From NCBI GenBank assembly GCA_029256725.1, contig JAQSXJ010000029.1:1-58698 (forward strand): DNA of 58,698 nt, in the 5' to 3' direction. The stretch comes from Anaerocolumna sp. Its GTDB lineage: Bacteria; Bacillota; Clostridia; Lachnospirales; Lachnospiraceae. The notes under the pieces are model-generated. The model was not told the origin of the DNA. It ran no database searches and worked only from the letters and a program-made list of their open reading frames with translations. Made by a program: the position numbers and the translations under genes. The first letter of the stretch is position 1; every line of letters begins with the position of its first letter. Shown piece after piece: positions 26,657 through 35,173 of this stretch.

Positions 26657-28168
26657 CTACTGTCTGATTTCGGGAGCTGATTCCAATTCCAGTTTATATA
26701 CTCTGGCAACAGGAGTCTCATTGCCCTCCTTCCAGGGTACTGTTACTTGAATTCCTCCACTTATTCTTTCAAATCGTATGTTCTCACCAGTATCGACCAA
26801 GGTCACCTTCTTAACCCTTCCATCATAAGGAAGCAGCACCTTATCCGGAACGTCGTCGGCTTCTGCAAATAGTTCCAGGGCGTATACTACCTCACCTTTT
26901 CTGGTAAAAGCAACATTATCCACCTTGTAAGGCGCACAGATCCTGGTGCCGTAAATAGCTTCCCCGTAAATCTTAAGCCATGCACCGATTCCTTTTAAAG
27001 ATGCAACCGCTCCCTTTGGAAGCCGCCCGTCCGGCTGCGGCCCTACATTGATTGCAAGATTACCTCCCTTTACAACAATGTCTGTCAGCAGATGGATCAC
27101 TTCTCTGGGTGTTTTATAGGTATCCTCATAAGCAAAAGAAAAAGAAGTTCCAAGAGTAATACAGCTTTCCCAAGGGACAGAAAGCGGTTTTTCCGGCACA
27201 CACTGCTCCGGTGTAATATAGTTTTCGTAAGCACCGCCAACAGTTCTGTCGGCACACAGCATTCCAGGCTGCCAGGTCCTGATCTCCTCAATGGTCTCAC
27301 CAAGGCGGATATCCTGACCATTCTCTTTGCATACCCAGCCGGCATCAAACCACATGATATCCAATTTTCCATACCTGGTTGCCAGTTCTTTCACCTGATT
27401 CCGGGTAAATTCAACAAATCTCTCCCATTCCTCCGGCTGTTCTGATGGTTCATAGGATGGTCCCCTCCACATATATTCGCTACGCGGATAACCTTTAGCC
27501 CAGTAACTGTCAATATGCCAATCCGCTTTGGAAAAATAAGCTGCTATGCCGATTCCTTTCTGACGGAAAGCCTCGAATAAATGCCCGCAGATGTCTGCAT
27601 ACTTATGGCTGTGAAAGGGACAGTCCGTTCCCGTGATCTTATAATCGGAATAACGGGTATCCCACATACAGAAACCATCATGGTGTTTTGTGGTAAACAC
27701 CAGATAACGTATCCCCGCCTCTGCTGCAATATCTGCCCATTTTTCCGGTTCGAACCGAATCGGATGAAAAGTTTTATTCAACTCAAAATACTGCTTCTTG
27801 AATTCCTCTCCGCTTACTTCCCAGTCAATCCCCGTTCTGGACCAATCCGCATCTGCATCGGAAAGTGCCCAGGACTCAACGACTCCAAGCTGGGAATAGG
27901 GTCCCCAATGCATCATTAATGCCAGCTTTTGATCCTGAAACCACTCCAGCTTCTGGCGCACTTTTTCATCCTCAGGCCATACATATTCCTCAACAGCACT
28001 ATAGTTGTGGACACCCTGTTCGACTCTTTCCTGTTCGATTCTTTCCTGCACAGCTTCTTCTCTATTCTCCTGAATCTCTGTCACTCCGGACGCTGCCTTC
28101 CAACTATCTGCCTCGAACTTTTCTGTTTCATCAGGGGAGTTCAGAATAACCTCTAAATTTTTTTCCAT
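26657..28168 (-). CDS. GH29 alpha-L-fucosidase
   Basis: Retaining alpha-L-fucosidase. The catalytic barrel starts about residue 80 with MMHWGPYSQLG. F-T-T-K-H-H-D-G-F (158-166) is the fucose-binding region. The nucleophile Asp lies in I-M-W-F-D-A-G-W at about 275 and a C-terminal beta-sandwich follows. There is no signal peptide, so it is intracellular. It has an extra N-terminal segment of about 60 residues rich in Glu/Gln, containing a fresh 15-bp duplication (E-R-I-E-Q, E-R-V-E-Q). AGGTGG precedes the ATG by about 5 nt. It heads the GH29-GH130-GH18 operon. Confidence 0.93.
   Translation of the reverse strand: MEKNLEVILNSPDETEKFEADSWKAASGVTEIQENREEAVQERIEQERVEQGVHNYSAVEEYVWPEDEKVRQKLEWFQDQKLALMMHWGPYSQLGVVESWALSDADADWSRTGIDWEVSGEEFKKQYFELNKTFHPIRFEPEKWADIAAEAGIRYLVFTTKHHDGFCMWDTRYSDYKITGTDCPFHSHKYADICGHLFEAFRQKGIGIAAYFSKADWHIDSYWAKGYPRSEYMWRGPSYEPSEQPEEWERFVEFTRNQVKELATRYGKLDIMWFDAGWVCKENGQDIRLGETIEEIRTWQPGMLCADRTVGGAYENYITPEQCVPEKPLSVPWESCITLGTSFSFAYEDTYKTPREVIHLLTDIVVKGGNLAINVGPQPDGRLPKGAVASLKGIGAWLKIYGEAIYGTRICAPYKVDNVAFTRKGEVVYALELFAEADDVPDKVLLPYDGRVKKVTLVDTGENIRFERISGGIQVTVPWKEGNETPVARVYKLELESAPEIRQ
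28016..28045. repeat. 15-bp tandem duplication inside the fucosidase gene
   Basis: CTGTTCGACTCTTTC and CTGTTCGATTCTTTC lie side by side and differ at one base. They encode the repeated Q-E-R-(I/V)-E unit of the N-terminal extension. Confidence 0.75.
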
Positions 28169-28306
28169 CTATGCCACCTATTCCTTTTCAAACTGGAATC
28201 AAAATACTATCTTTCATACCACTAATATAACTATTGGATGTTAACAAATATGTATAAGAAGACCGGAGAAACTGCCATTCGGTTCCCCCCCTGCCGGAAA
28301 GCAAGA

Positions 28307-28340
28307 AAAGCATATTACCAACGAAACAGTAATATGCTTT
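28307..28340 (-). terminator. Terminator after the locus II binding-protein gene
   Basis: AAAGCATATTAC (28307-28318) and its exact complement (28329-28340) form a 12-bp stem with a 10-nt loop. On the minus strand it is followed by a moderately T-rich run, 112 bp after the stop of the binding protein. Confidence 0.6.
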
Positions 28341-28451
28341 CCACCGGTATCCTCTATTTAACCTCTGTTGTGAATATCAAATCTTCGATTGATATTTCTA
28401 AATCCGCCTAAATCCCAATAACCACAGTGCTTAACACAACTCTGCTTTTTG

Positions 28452-30083
28452 TTATTCTGCTATCCCTTCAATACCGCGCATTTTGACCCATTCCTCCAGT
28501 CCAAGGGCATTAAGACCGTCTGTATAGGCTTTCCATTGAGCGTCATCATTTACATCCAGCTCTCCCGTAACAAACAGAGCCTGCTGCTGATTAAAGTAAT
28601 CTGTAAGCGCTGTACTGATATCGGAATATCTGTCAATATCATCAAGAGCTATCCAATGGGAGGGAATGACCTCTTTTGTCAAATTAGGCTCATAGGTATT
28701 CTCCATAGCCTTTTTCTCATCATAAAGAGGACTGTCTTCTACGAACTTATAACCTGCAGGAAGATATTTTGGCAGAGCCTGGGGCCATAAGTTACTCCAG
28801 CTGACCTTTTCCTGCTGATCAGCCGGAAGTGTTGAGGTATCAATTGCTCTATAACCATTTCCTTCCTTCATTGTAACTACACCTACAGGACCTCTGCTGC
28901 AGCCGATACCATTTTCCAGAGCAAAGGCATTATCGAACCAGCGGCAGATAATTTCAGGATTTTTTGCTTTATCGGTAATAACAGCCTGCGTTCTGAATAC
29001 ACTGAAGCCGTTGGTATCTTTTAACCAGATACCGCCTTTGTCGGTATTAAGGACAGGAAGCACGTCAAATTCGCTTTTTTCCGTAGTCTGAACAATGCCG
29101 GAAAATTCGTTGCTTCCATAAGCAATGGATACACCATAAAGGTCTTTATTTCCTTTACCTTCCCAGGTGGAGCTGTCCTGTGTAAAGAGTTCCATATCTA
29201 CCAGTCCTTCTTTATATAGACCGTTGAACCAGCTTAGGAATTCTCTGTATTGCTTGCTGATGCCGCCGTATATGATTTTATCCTCTTGAATGGCAACACC
29301 ATATTTGTCCATGGGTAATCCAAACCATCCGGTCATAGCTTCTATGTGTTTGTTATTGGGATCTGCTGAAAAAGGAATCTCATCGTTAGCGTCACCGTTT
29401 CCGTTGGCATCCTTTTCCTTAAAGGCTCTCAGGACTGCTGCAAATTCCTCTGTTGAGGAAGGCATCTCCATCCCTACATTTTTAAGCCATCTGCTGTTGA
29501 TATAAGGAGAATAACTAACCGTCGTATCACCGGTTACATATGGAATTGTATAAATGTGTCCGTCCGGTGCTGTCATCTTCTCTCTTACTCCCGGTAAATC
29601 CAGGATAGCAGAAATATTAGGGCAGTATTTCTCAAAATAATCTTCCAGCGGAATGAAAATACCCTGCTTTACTCCATAGGTGAGTATCATACTGTCATTT
29701 AAGGTCCAGCCGCCGATAACATCGGCATAATCACCGGAATTAAGATCCAGGTTCAGTCTCTCTGTGGCAGTTTCATACGGAAAAAACTTCAGAGTAACAT
29801 CTACATTCGTTTGTTTCTTGAACTCATCTAACATGTAAAATTCTCCTGATTCACTGGAGTCATCCACAAAGATCGAGAAGCCATATGTACCTTCATCTAC
29901 CAGGGGAAGTCCTTCTTTGTTCATAAGTCCGTTAATCTTACCATTTTCATCGGTAGTATCTGCTGAAGCGCCTGCTCCTGCTGTCTGGCTGCTGCCATCC
30001 CCACTGTTTCCTTTGCCACAGCCCCAAAATACAGTTGTGCACATGGTCATAGCCAATAAGAGTGCCATTGCTTTCCTTTTCAT
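28452..30083 (-). CDS. ABC transporter sugar-binding lipoprotein (CUT1)
   Basis: Substrate-binding lipoprotein of the locus II importer. MKRKAMALLLAMTMCTTV precedes the lipobox F-W-G-C, then a Gly/Ser/Asp linker and a binding fold of about 500 residues. GAGGAGG lies 8 nt before the ATG. It follows the two permeases after a 154-bp gap holding a long stem-loop, a common arrangement that lets the binding protein be made in excess. The substrate is probably the glycan handled by the nearby GH29/GH130/GH18 enzymes. Confidence 0.9.
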   Translation of the reverse strand: MKRKAMALLLAMTMCTTVFWGCGKGNSGDGSSQTAGAGASADTTDENGKINGLMNKEGLPLVDEGTYGFSIFVDDSSESGEFYMLDEFKKQTNVDVTLKFFPYETATERLNLDLNSGDYADVIGGWTLNDSMILTYGVKQGIFIPLEDYFEKYCPNISAILDLPGVREKMTAPDGHIYTIPYVTGDTTVSYSPYINSRWLKNVGMEMPSSTEEFAAVLRAFKEKDANGNGDANDEIPFSADPNNKHIEAMTGWFGLPMDKYGVAIQEDKIIYGGISKQYREFLSWFNGLYKEGLVDMELFTQDSSTWEGKGNKDLYGVSIAYGSNEFSGIVQTTEKSEFDVLPVLNTDKGGIWLKDTNGFSVFRTQAVITDKAKNPEIICRWFDNAFALENGIGCSRGPVGVVTMKEGNGYRAIDTSTLPADQQEKVSWSNLWPQALPKYLPAGYKFVEDSPLYDEKKAMENTYEPNLTKEVIPSHWIALDDIDRYSDISTALTDYFNQQQALFVTGELDVNDDAQWKAYTDGLNALGLEEWVKMRGIEGIAE

Positions 30084-30161
30084 AATAATTGCCTCCTCTT
30101 TTATTTTTTTATGTATACCGGAGCATAATAAAACACCGGCAAATAAACTTTTCCTTTAAGG

Positions 30162-30234
30162 GTGTGTCTTAAAATTCATTGCACCATTCTGAATACTACG
30201 CTTCGCGGTATCTGCGTTACAATTTTAGACATAC
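30162..30234 (-). other. Intercistronic stem-loop between permease and binding protein
   Basis: GTGTGTCTTAAAATT (30162-30176) pairs with AATTTTAGACATAC (30221-30234) around an inner loop that has its own small GC-rich stem. In the transcript it would separate the permease and binding-protein messages and may stabilise or partly terminate the RNA. Confidence 0.5.
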
Positions 30235-30237
30235 AGC

Positions 30238-31152
30238 TTAACCCTTTACTGAACCGATCATCACTCCTTTTACAAAGTGCTTTTGTATAAAGGGATACAA
30301 TAACAGTACCGGAATACTGCTGATTATAATGAGGGAGTATTTCATGACATCAATTAGCTGCTGTTTCTCACGAAGGGCATCTCTGGCAGCCTGAGTGGTC
30401 GCTGTCTGAGACAGCGCGGTCTCATTTGTAATGAGGATATTCCGCAGCACCAGCTGCAAAGGGTAGTGATCTTTGTCAGAGATATAGACCAAAGCCGAGA
30501 AGTAGGAATTCCAGTGTCCTACCCCATAATACAGCACCAAAATAGCAATAATGGCTTTCGATAGCGGAAGGGCAATCCGAAAGAAGAATTTGCCTTGGGA
30601 ACAACCGTCTATCTCAGCTGCCTCATACAGTTCTTCTGAAATGTTTGACTTAAAAAATGTTCTTGCGACGATCATGTTATAGACACTTAAGCATCCCGGA
30701 AGGATAAGTGCCCACATGGTATTAAGCAGATGCAGGTTCTTAACCACTAAATAGGTCGGAATCAGACCGCCACCAAAGAACATAGTTATCATATAAAATA
30801 TGGTAATTGGCTTCTTTCCGCCGAAGGCATTCCTAGAAAGTGCATAAGCCGTCGGAAGGGTAACTGCCAGGTTGACTACAACTCCTGAGATCGTATAAAA
30901 TACTGAATTCACGAAACCTCTCATTACAGAACTATTATGAAAGACCTCCTTATAGCCCTTTAGGGTAAATCCGATAGGCTTCCACAGAACATCACCGCTT
31001 GATACGGCACTTGGACTGCTGATGGAGGAAATAATCACCCAGTACAGGGGATAAGCTACAATAATTAAAACTAACGACAGAACAAGAAATGTCACAGTAT
31101 CAAATATTACATCCTCCCTGCAGCGTTTTGTTCTCTTTTTACTCTTATCCAT
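30238..31152 (-). CDS. Carbohydrate ABC permease, MalG/LplC family
   Basis: Second membrane subunit of the locus II importer, six helices. The EAA loop reads E-A-A-E-I-D-G-C-S-Q near residue 190 and the C-terminus ends K-G-V-M-I-G-S-V-K-G. The ATG at 31152 is chosen because AGGAGG lies 8 nt upstream; an in-frame GTG at 31170 would begin upstream of that site. It lies 11 bp after the partner permease. Confidence 0.92.
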   Translation of the reverse strand: MDKSKKRTKRCREDVIFDTVTFLVLSLVLIIVAYPLYWVIISSISSPSAVSSGDVLWKPIGFTLKGYKEVFHNSSVMRGFVNSVFYTISGVVVNLAVTLPTAYALSRNAFGGKKPITIFYMITMFFGGGLIPTYLVVKNLHLLNTMWALILPGCLSVYNMIVARTFFKSNISEELYEAAEIDGCSQGKFFFRIALPLSKAIIAILVLYYGVGHWNSYFSALVYISDKDHYPLQLVLRNILITNETALSQTATTQAARDALREKQQLIDVMKYSLIIISSIPVLLLYPFIQKHFVKGVMIGSVKG

Positions 31153-31163
31153 TTTCTTTCCTC

Positions 31164-32105
31164 CTACCACAAGCTGTTGCCTGAGAGCTTATCAGCCGCT
31201 TTATTAACGGCTACAAGCATGACCAGGTTAATCAACGTATTAAACAGTCCGATTGCTGTTGAATAAGATATGTCATTATTAATCAGACCCACCTTATAGA
31301 CATAGGTAGATATAATCTCCGATACTGTCAGATTCAGATTATTCTGAAGCAGATAGGCTTTCTCAAAGCCTACAGAAAGTATACTTCCGCAGCTCATGAT
31401 CAACAGGATGGTTGCCGTAGGCAGAATAGAGGGAAGATCTATGTATCGTATCAGCTGAAGTTTGGTGGCTCCGTCACAACGGCCCGCTTCATGGAGTTCA
31501 GGACTAATACCGGATAAGGCTGCAAAGTAAATAACCGAGCTCCATCCCGTACTCTGCCAGACTCCCGTCCAGACATATATGTGCCTCCAATATTCTTTCT
31601 TCGCCATAAAATTAAAGGTATCAAGCCCCAGAAACTCCATTATGTGATTGATCACACCCACAGAAGGTGAAAGAAACAGGATGATCATACCGCACATGAC
31701 AACGGTTGAGATAAAATTCGGTGCATAGGTAACTGTCTGTATTACTTTTCGGTACCTTTTATGCCGGAAGGAATTCAACATCAGTGCCAGAATAATTGGA
31801 ATCGGAAAGGATATGAGGAGCCCGTAGAGGCTCAGTACCAGAGTATTTCTTATGGTTGAATCAAAATAAGGGGATTCCAGGAATCTCTTGAAATAATACA
31901 GCCCCACCCAGGGGCTGCCCCATATTCCCTCTCTTCCGTTATACCTCCTGAACGCAAGTTGAATTCCGTACATAGGAATGTAACTGAAGATAAAGGTTAA
32001 TACAATACCCGGAAGGCAGAACATCCAAAGTGAAAGATCTCTTTTAAATATCCTGAGTGTATGGCCTTTTTTCTTTTTTGTTTTTGAACTCATTTTCTTA
32101 CTCAT
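31164..32105 (-). CDS. Carbohydrate ABC permease, MalF/LplB family
   Basis: First gene of the locus II transport operon. The Lys/Ser-rich N-terminus MSKKMSSKTKKKKG is followed by six helices with the EAA loop E-A-G-R-C-D-G-A-T-K. The start is uncertain: ATG 32105 gives the typical N-terminus with AGGTG about 15 nt away, while GTG 32138 has no ribosome site. A strong promoter lies about 200 bp upstream. Confidence 0.88.
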   Translation of the reverse strand: MSKKMSSKTKKKKGHTLRIFKRDLSLWMFCLPGIVLTFIFSYIPMYGIQLAFRRYNGREGIWGSPWVGLYYFKRFLESPYFDSTIRNTLVLSLYGLLISFPIPIILALMLNSFRHKRYRKVIQTVTYAPNFISTVVMCGMIILFLSPSVGVINHIMEFLGLDTFNFMAKKEYWRHIYVWTGVWQSTGWSSVIYFAALSGISPELHEAGRCDGATKLQLIRYIDLPSILPTATILLIMSCGSILSVGFEKAYLLQNNLNLTVSEIISTYVYKVGLINNDISYSTAIGLFNTLINLVMLVAVNKAADKLSGNSLW

Positions 32106-32308
32106 CGTATATTCAGGAACACCTGCATATAGCCACACAATAAATGCAAAGCTGCCTGCATTCTATTGCAAAAACAAGAAAGAGCGAAAGAATGGCTTTT
32201 GTGGCATCCTTTCATCTAAAATTTTCTTCCACTCCCGAAACCGCATAGCATTGTGAACATTTTTAACATTATTTAATTTCCATAATTTTGTTTGTTGATT
32301 TTATATAG

Positions 32309-32337
32309 ATTTTAACATCTGTTCACTTTTATGTCAA
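32309..32337 (-). promoter_or_regulatory. Promoter of the locus II transport operon
   Basis: On the minus strand a perfect TTGACA (32332-32337) and TAAAAT (32309-32314) are 17 bp apart. The spacer includes the half-site GTGAAC. An operator-like sequence lies just upstream of the -35 box. The mRNA start near 32302 would give a leader of about 200 nt. Confidence 0.7.
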
Positions 32338-32343
32338 TATGTT

Positions 32344-32357
32344 TTGTAAAAACGTTC
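32344..32357. promoter_or_regulatory. Operator-like site 1 (TTGTAAAAACGTTC)
   Basis: This 14-mer recurs at 32591-32604 with a single change. It lies immediately upstream of the minus-strand -35 box. The pattern fits a LacI-family operator; the regulator encoded at 33973 is the obvious candidate. Confidence 0.45.
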
Positions 32358-32590
32358 TAACATTTTAACATTCTACAAAAAACAGCCTTAAATATTTATT
32401 TTTTAAAGTATTTTTATCCCATTTGACAAAAAGCTCAATTTCACCTTTTTATAGAACATTAATCTAGTACAACAGGCTTATCCGCTGTATTTTCTAATTT
32501 TCTTTCTCAGTCGCCTCATAAGTCCTAAACTTGCAGTAATGGATTTTTTTCTATTTCTTAGGTATTTTTGTTCAATTTGTTAAGTATTTA

Positions 32591-32619
32591 TTGTAAACAC
32601 GTTCACTGGATGTTATAAT
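32591..32619 (+). promoter_or_regulatory. Promoter of the CBM9-like gene with overlapping operator-like site 2
   Basis: TTGTAA (32591-32596) and an extended -10 TGTTATAAT (TATAAT at 32614-32619) are 17 bp apart. The operator-like 14-mer TTGTAAACACGTTC (32591-32604) lies over the -35 box, and with the next bases gives an imperfect palindrome GTAAAC-AC-GTTCAC (32593-32606). A repressor bound here would block polymerase. Confidence 0.6.
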
Positions 32620-32691
32620 AAGATTATATTCGGCGCCATTGTTCAAGCCCTGTTTTAAATAATAATTGAAAATATAGAAATGAGGTACGCT

Positions 32692-33750
32692 ATGAAACCT
32701 GTAAGAATTCCGATACCGGCAGTGGGTTTTAATCCTCCGATTTACCATTGCCGCAGAGCCGTAGAGCCTTTTACCTTAGACGGAAGACTTGATAAACCTT
32801 TTTGGGAAGCTGCTCCCTATACCTCTCCTTTTATCGATATTGAAGGCGGACATATGCCTGTCCCCAGATTCCGGACCCAGGCCAAAATGTTGTGGGACGA
32901 CGAGAATCTGTACATAGGTGCAAGGCTTGAAGGTGATGAGATATGGGGTACTGTAGACAAGAGAGATGCTGTGATCTTTCAGGACAATGATTTTGAGGTC
33001 TTTATCGACCCGGATTCTGACACACAGCAGTATTATGAATTTGAGATGAACGCCTTGAATACTGTATGGGATCTCTTTCTGCCTGCTGCTTACCGGGATA
33101 AAGGAAATGCCATCAATGGCTACGATATCCACGGCTTACGAACCGCAGTGTTCCTTGACGGCTGCGTAAATGATCCAACCGCTTCTAATAAGAGCTGGTC
33201 TGCCGAGATTGTTATCCCTTTTGCTTCAATTATAGAATGCCTGCCTCATAAGCGTGCTCCGGTAAAGGGTGAATTCTACCGCTTTAATTTCTCCAGAGTA
33301 CAATGGAAAACCGATGTCATAGAGGGTATCTACCAAAAGCGCACAGATCCAGCTACAGGAAACTTCCTCCCGGAAGATAACTGGGTCTTAGCACCTACCG
33401 GAGTAATCAATATTCACTATCCTGAATTATGGGCTTTTGTATTTTTTACAGAGACAGCAAAAGACGAGGTCTCCTGTAGTATCCCAGAAGACGAATACCG
33501 TAAATGGGAATTGAGGAAGCTCTATTATGCTCAGAATATCTGTTTGGATTTAAACGGCTGCTATACAACGGATTTAAAGACACTAACTGCAATTCTTGAA
33601 AGTTATGCTCCCAATCACATTAACCGCAGTGTAAAGCCCTTACCTTATCAAATAGAAACCACCTCTCATACCTTTGAAATTTCCTGCCCCTCCGCTCTCC
33701 CTGGTAAAACTGTAATAATTTATTCCGGAGGTAAAGCAGAAGTATGTTAA
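32692..33750 (+). CDS. CBM9-like carbohydrate-binding protein, no signal peptide
   Basis: The protein is essentially a family 9 carbohydrate-binding-like beta-sandwich (FTLDGRLDKPFWEAAP, then DNDFEVFIDPDSDTQQYYEFEMNAL and NKSWSAEIVIPFASI), a fold seen at the end of xylanases and as stand-alone domains. About 120 residues follow without a recognised enzyme motif. It has neither signal peptide nor lipobox, so it is cytoplasmic as annotated. The ATG at 32692 is used because TGAGGT lies about 5 nt upstream; an ATG at 32680 overlaps that site. Role unknown; co-regulation with the locus II transporter is suggested by shared operator-like sites. Confidence 0.75.
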   Translation: MKPVRIPIPAVGFNPPIYHCRRAVEPFTLDGRLDKPFWEAAPYTSPFIDIEGGHMPVPRFRTQAKMLWDDENLYIGARLEGDEIWGTVDKRDAVIFQDNDFEVFIDPDSDTQQYYEFEMNALNTVWDLFLPAAYRDKGNAINGYDIHGLRTAVFLDGCVNDPTASNKSWSAEIVIPFASIIECLPHKRAPVKGEFYRFNFSRVQWKTDVIEGIYQKRTDPATGNFLPEDNWVLAPTGVINIHYPELWAFVFFTETAKDEVSCSIPEDEYRKWELRKLYYAQNICLDLNGCYTTDLKTLTAILESYAPNHINRSVKPLPYQIETTSHTFEISCPSALPGKTVIIYSGGKAEVC

Positions 33751-33780
33751 GCAGAAATGTTCATTATGTTCATGATGTAT

Positions 33781-33809
33781 TTGAAAAGGAACAAAATTAC
33801 TGGTATAAT
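33781..33809 (+). promoter_or_regulatory. Promoter of the LacI-type gene at 33973
   Basis: TTGAAA (33781-33786) and an extended -10 TGGTATAAT (TATAAT 33804-33809) are 17 bp apart. An inverted repeat GTATAATA/TATTATAC (33803-33810, 33825-33832) covers the -10 and start region and could serve autoregulation. Confidence 0.65.
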
Positions 33810-33894
33810 AACAGTAAATATTTCTATTATACATTGGCAGCTTCGAGTGCAGCACTGGTGTTATGTTGAAAGAAATTAAGATGATAGAAAGGAC

Positions 33895-33932
33895 GCCACA
33901 ATATACTTCTTTCAAATTGTATTATTTGTGGC
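33895..33932 (+). other. Leader hairpin before the LacI-type gene
   Basis: GCCACAA (33895-33901) and TTGTGGC (33926-33932) form a perfect 7-bp stem that extends with bulges, about 40 nt before the start codon. It resembles the stem of this gene's own terminator. Confidence 0.35.
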
Positions 33933-33972
33933 AGTACCGCAGGCAGGCCTGTGGTATGCAACGGGAAAAACG

Positions 33973-35031
33973 ATGAAAAAGATAACCCTGCAAAAAATTG
34001 CAAATTCCCTTGGTGTTTCCCGTACAACGGTATGGAAAGTATTTAGCGGACAGGAAGGCGTTTCTGCTGAACTTAGAAACAGAATTATAAACAAAGCCCA
34101 GGAGCTGAACTATATTTTTCCGGAAAACTTTGATACTTCTCCTTCCTTTGATGCTTCTCCTTCCTCAGCAGCCTCTTCTGAGGAGCCTGCAGCAAATATT
34201 GCTGTTGCCGTATGCCGTCCGGAGACCTCCATCTTCTGGATGACCATTATACACCAGATCGCCAAGGAACTTTCCCACCATAATGTAAACCTGGTTTATA
34301 CCTATCTGCCTTCCACTGTCAGTGGTAATTATACACTTCCTGCCTCTTTCACAAATGGCAGCACCCACGGAATTATCATTATGAATGTATACGATACCCA
34401 GTTGCTACGATTACTTGCAGCCACTCCGGTTCCCAAGGTATTTCTGGATACCTCGACTTTGGTCCCTCCCACAGAGTTGAACGGTGACCTGATACTAACC
34501 GAAAACCGTACAGGAATTTCCGCCATAACGGAGCACCTGATACAAAAGGGACGTAGGTCTTTTGGTTTTATTGGTGATATCAATTATGCCCACTCAAATT
34601 ATGAACGTTTCGAGGGTTTTCAGAATACCTTACTTCGCCATGGTCTTTCCTTTAACCAGAAGTTAAGCCTTACTGGCGCAATTGGTATCGATACCTACAA
34701 AGAAGAGATTGGAGCCTTTCTCGATGCCCTCCCTCATATGCCGGAGGCTTTCGTCTGCGCAAATGACTATGTGGCATGTATATTGATGCAGCTGCTTCTA
34801 AAGCGTGGAATTCGCATACCAGAAGACATTGCGCTCTCCGGTTTTGACGCAAATACAGAAAATCCTCTGGCAGAAAATCTGACCACGGTACAGGTATTCA
34901 ATCAGAATATCGGCTTTCGCCTGGCTCTGCAGATTTTATACCGGATTAAATACCCAACCGTTCCCCATGAAATCATTTATATAACTTCCAAAGTTATCTT
35001 CCGACGATCTACGGGAGATTTTGAAACTTAA
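33973..35031 (+). CDS. LacI-family transcriptional regulator
   Basis: DNA-binding sugar-responsive repressor. The helix-turn-helix TLQKIANSLGVSRTTVWKVFSG is at the N-terminus and a periplasmic-binding-protein-like effector domain spans about 80-345, ending in the usual I-P-E-D-I-A-L-S-G-F-D and V-I-F-R-R-S-T-G segments. The hinge is odd: instead of the x-P-N-x-x-A-R-x-L helix there is a Ser/Pro/Ala-rich linker containing a repeated (D-x-S-P-S) unit. The start at 33973 places the HTH at residue 4; a GTG at 33928 would add 15 residues. It is likely to act on the operator-like sites at 32344 and 32591. Confidence 0.9.
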   Translation: MKKITLQKIANSLGVSRTTVWKVFSGQEGVSAELRNRIINKAQELNYIFPENFDTSPSFDASPSSAASSEEPAANIAVAVCRPETSIFWMTIIHQIAKELSHHNVNLVYTYLPSTVSGNYTLPASFTNGSTHGIIIMNVYDTQLLRLLAATPVPKVFLDTSTLVPPTELNGDLILTENRTGISAITEHLIQKGRRSFGFIGDINYAHSNYERFEGFQNTLLRHGLSFNQKLSLTGAIGIDTYKEEIGAFLDALPHMPEAFVCANDYVACILMQLLLKRGIRIPEDIALSGFDANTENPLAENLTTVQVFNQNIGFRLALQILYRIKYPTVPHEIIYITSKVIFRRSTGDFET

Positions 35032-35066
35032 CCTCCAGTAACCTAGTAATTGCCGTATTAATCAGC

Positions 35067-35106
35067 AAAAAGCTGCCACAAAAGTCCTATTTTGTGGCAG
35101 CTTTTT
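35067..35106 (+). terminator. Strong terminator of the LacI-type gene
   Basis: AAAAAGCTGCCACAAAA (35067-35083) and its exact complement (35090-35106) give a 17-bp stem with a 6-nt loop and a T-run on the plus strand. It can act in both directions. Confidence 0.9.
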
Positions 35107-35173
35107 TCATTATTTATATGTTTTCTTTCTGTACCAAAAGCAAAAGAATCGTATATTACTCCTGTGTATCCTG

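Noticed and set aside
26657..28168. Several 90-145 codon plus-strand frames opposite the GH18, GH130 and fucosidase genes
   Set aside because: Each lies wholly inside a gene with strong family motifs and lacks a ribosome site; they reflect codon bias.
32591..32606. TTGTAAACACGTTC read as a cre site
   Set aside because: The central CG is displaced by two bases relative to the cre consensus; a dedicated LacI-type operator fits better.
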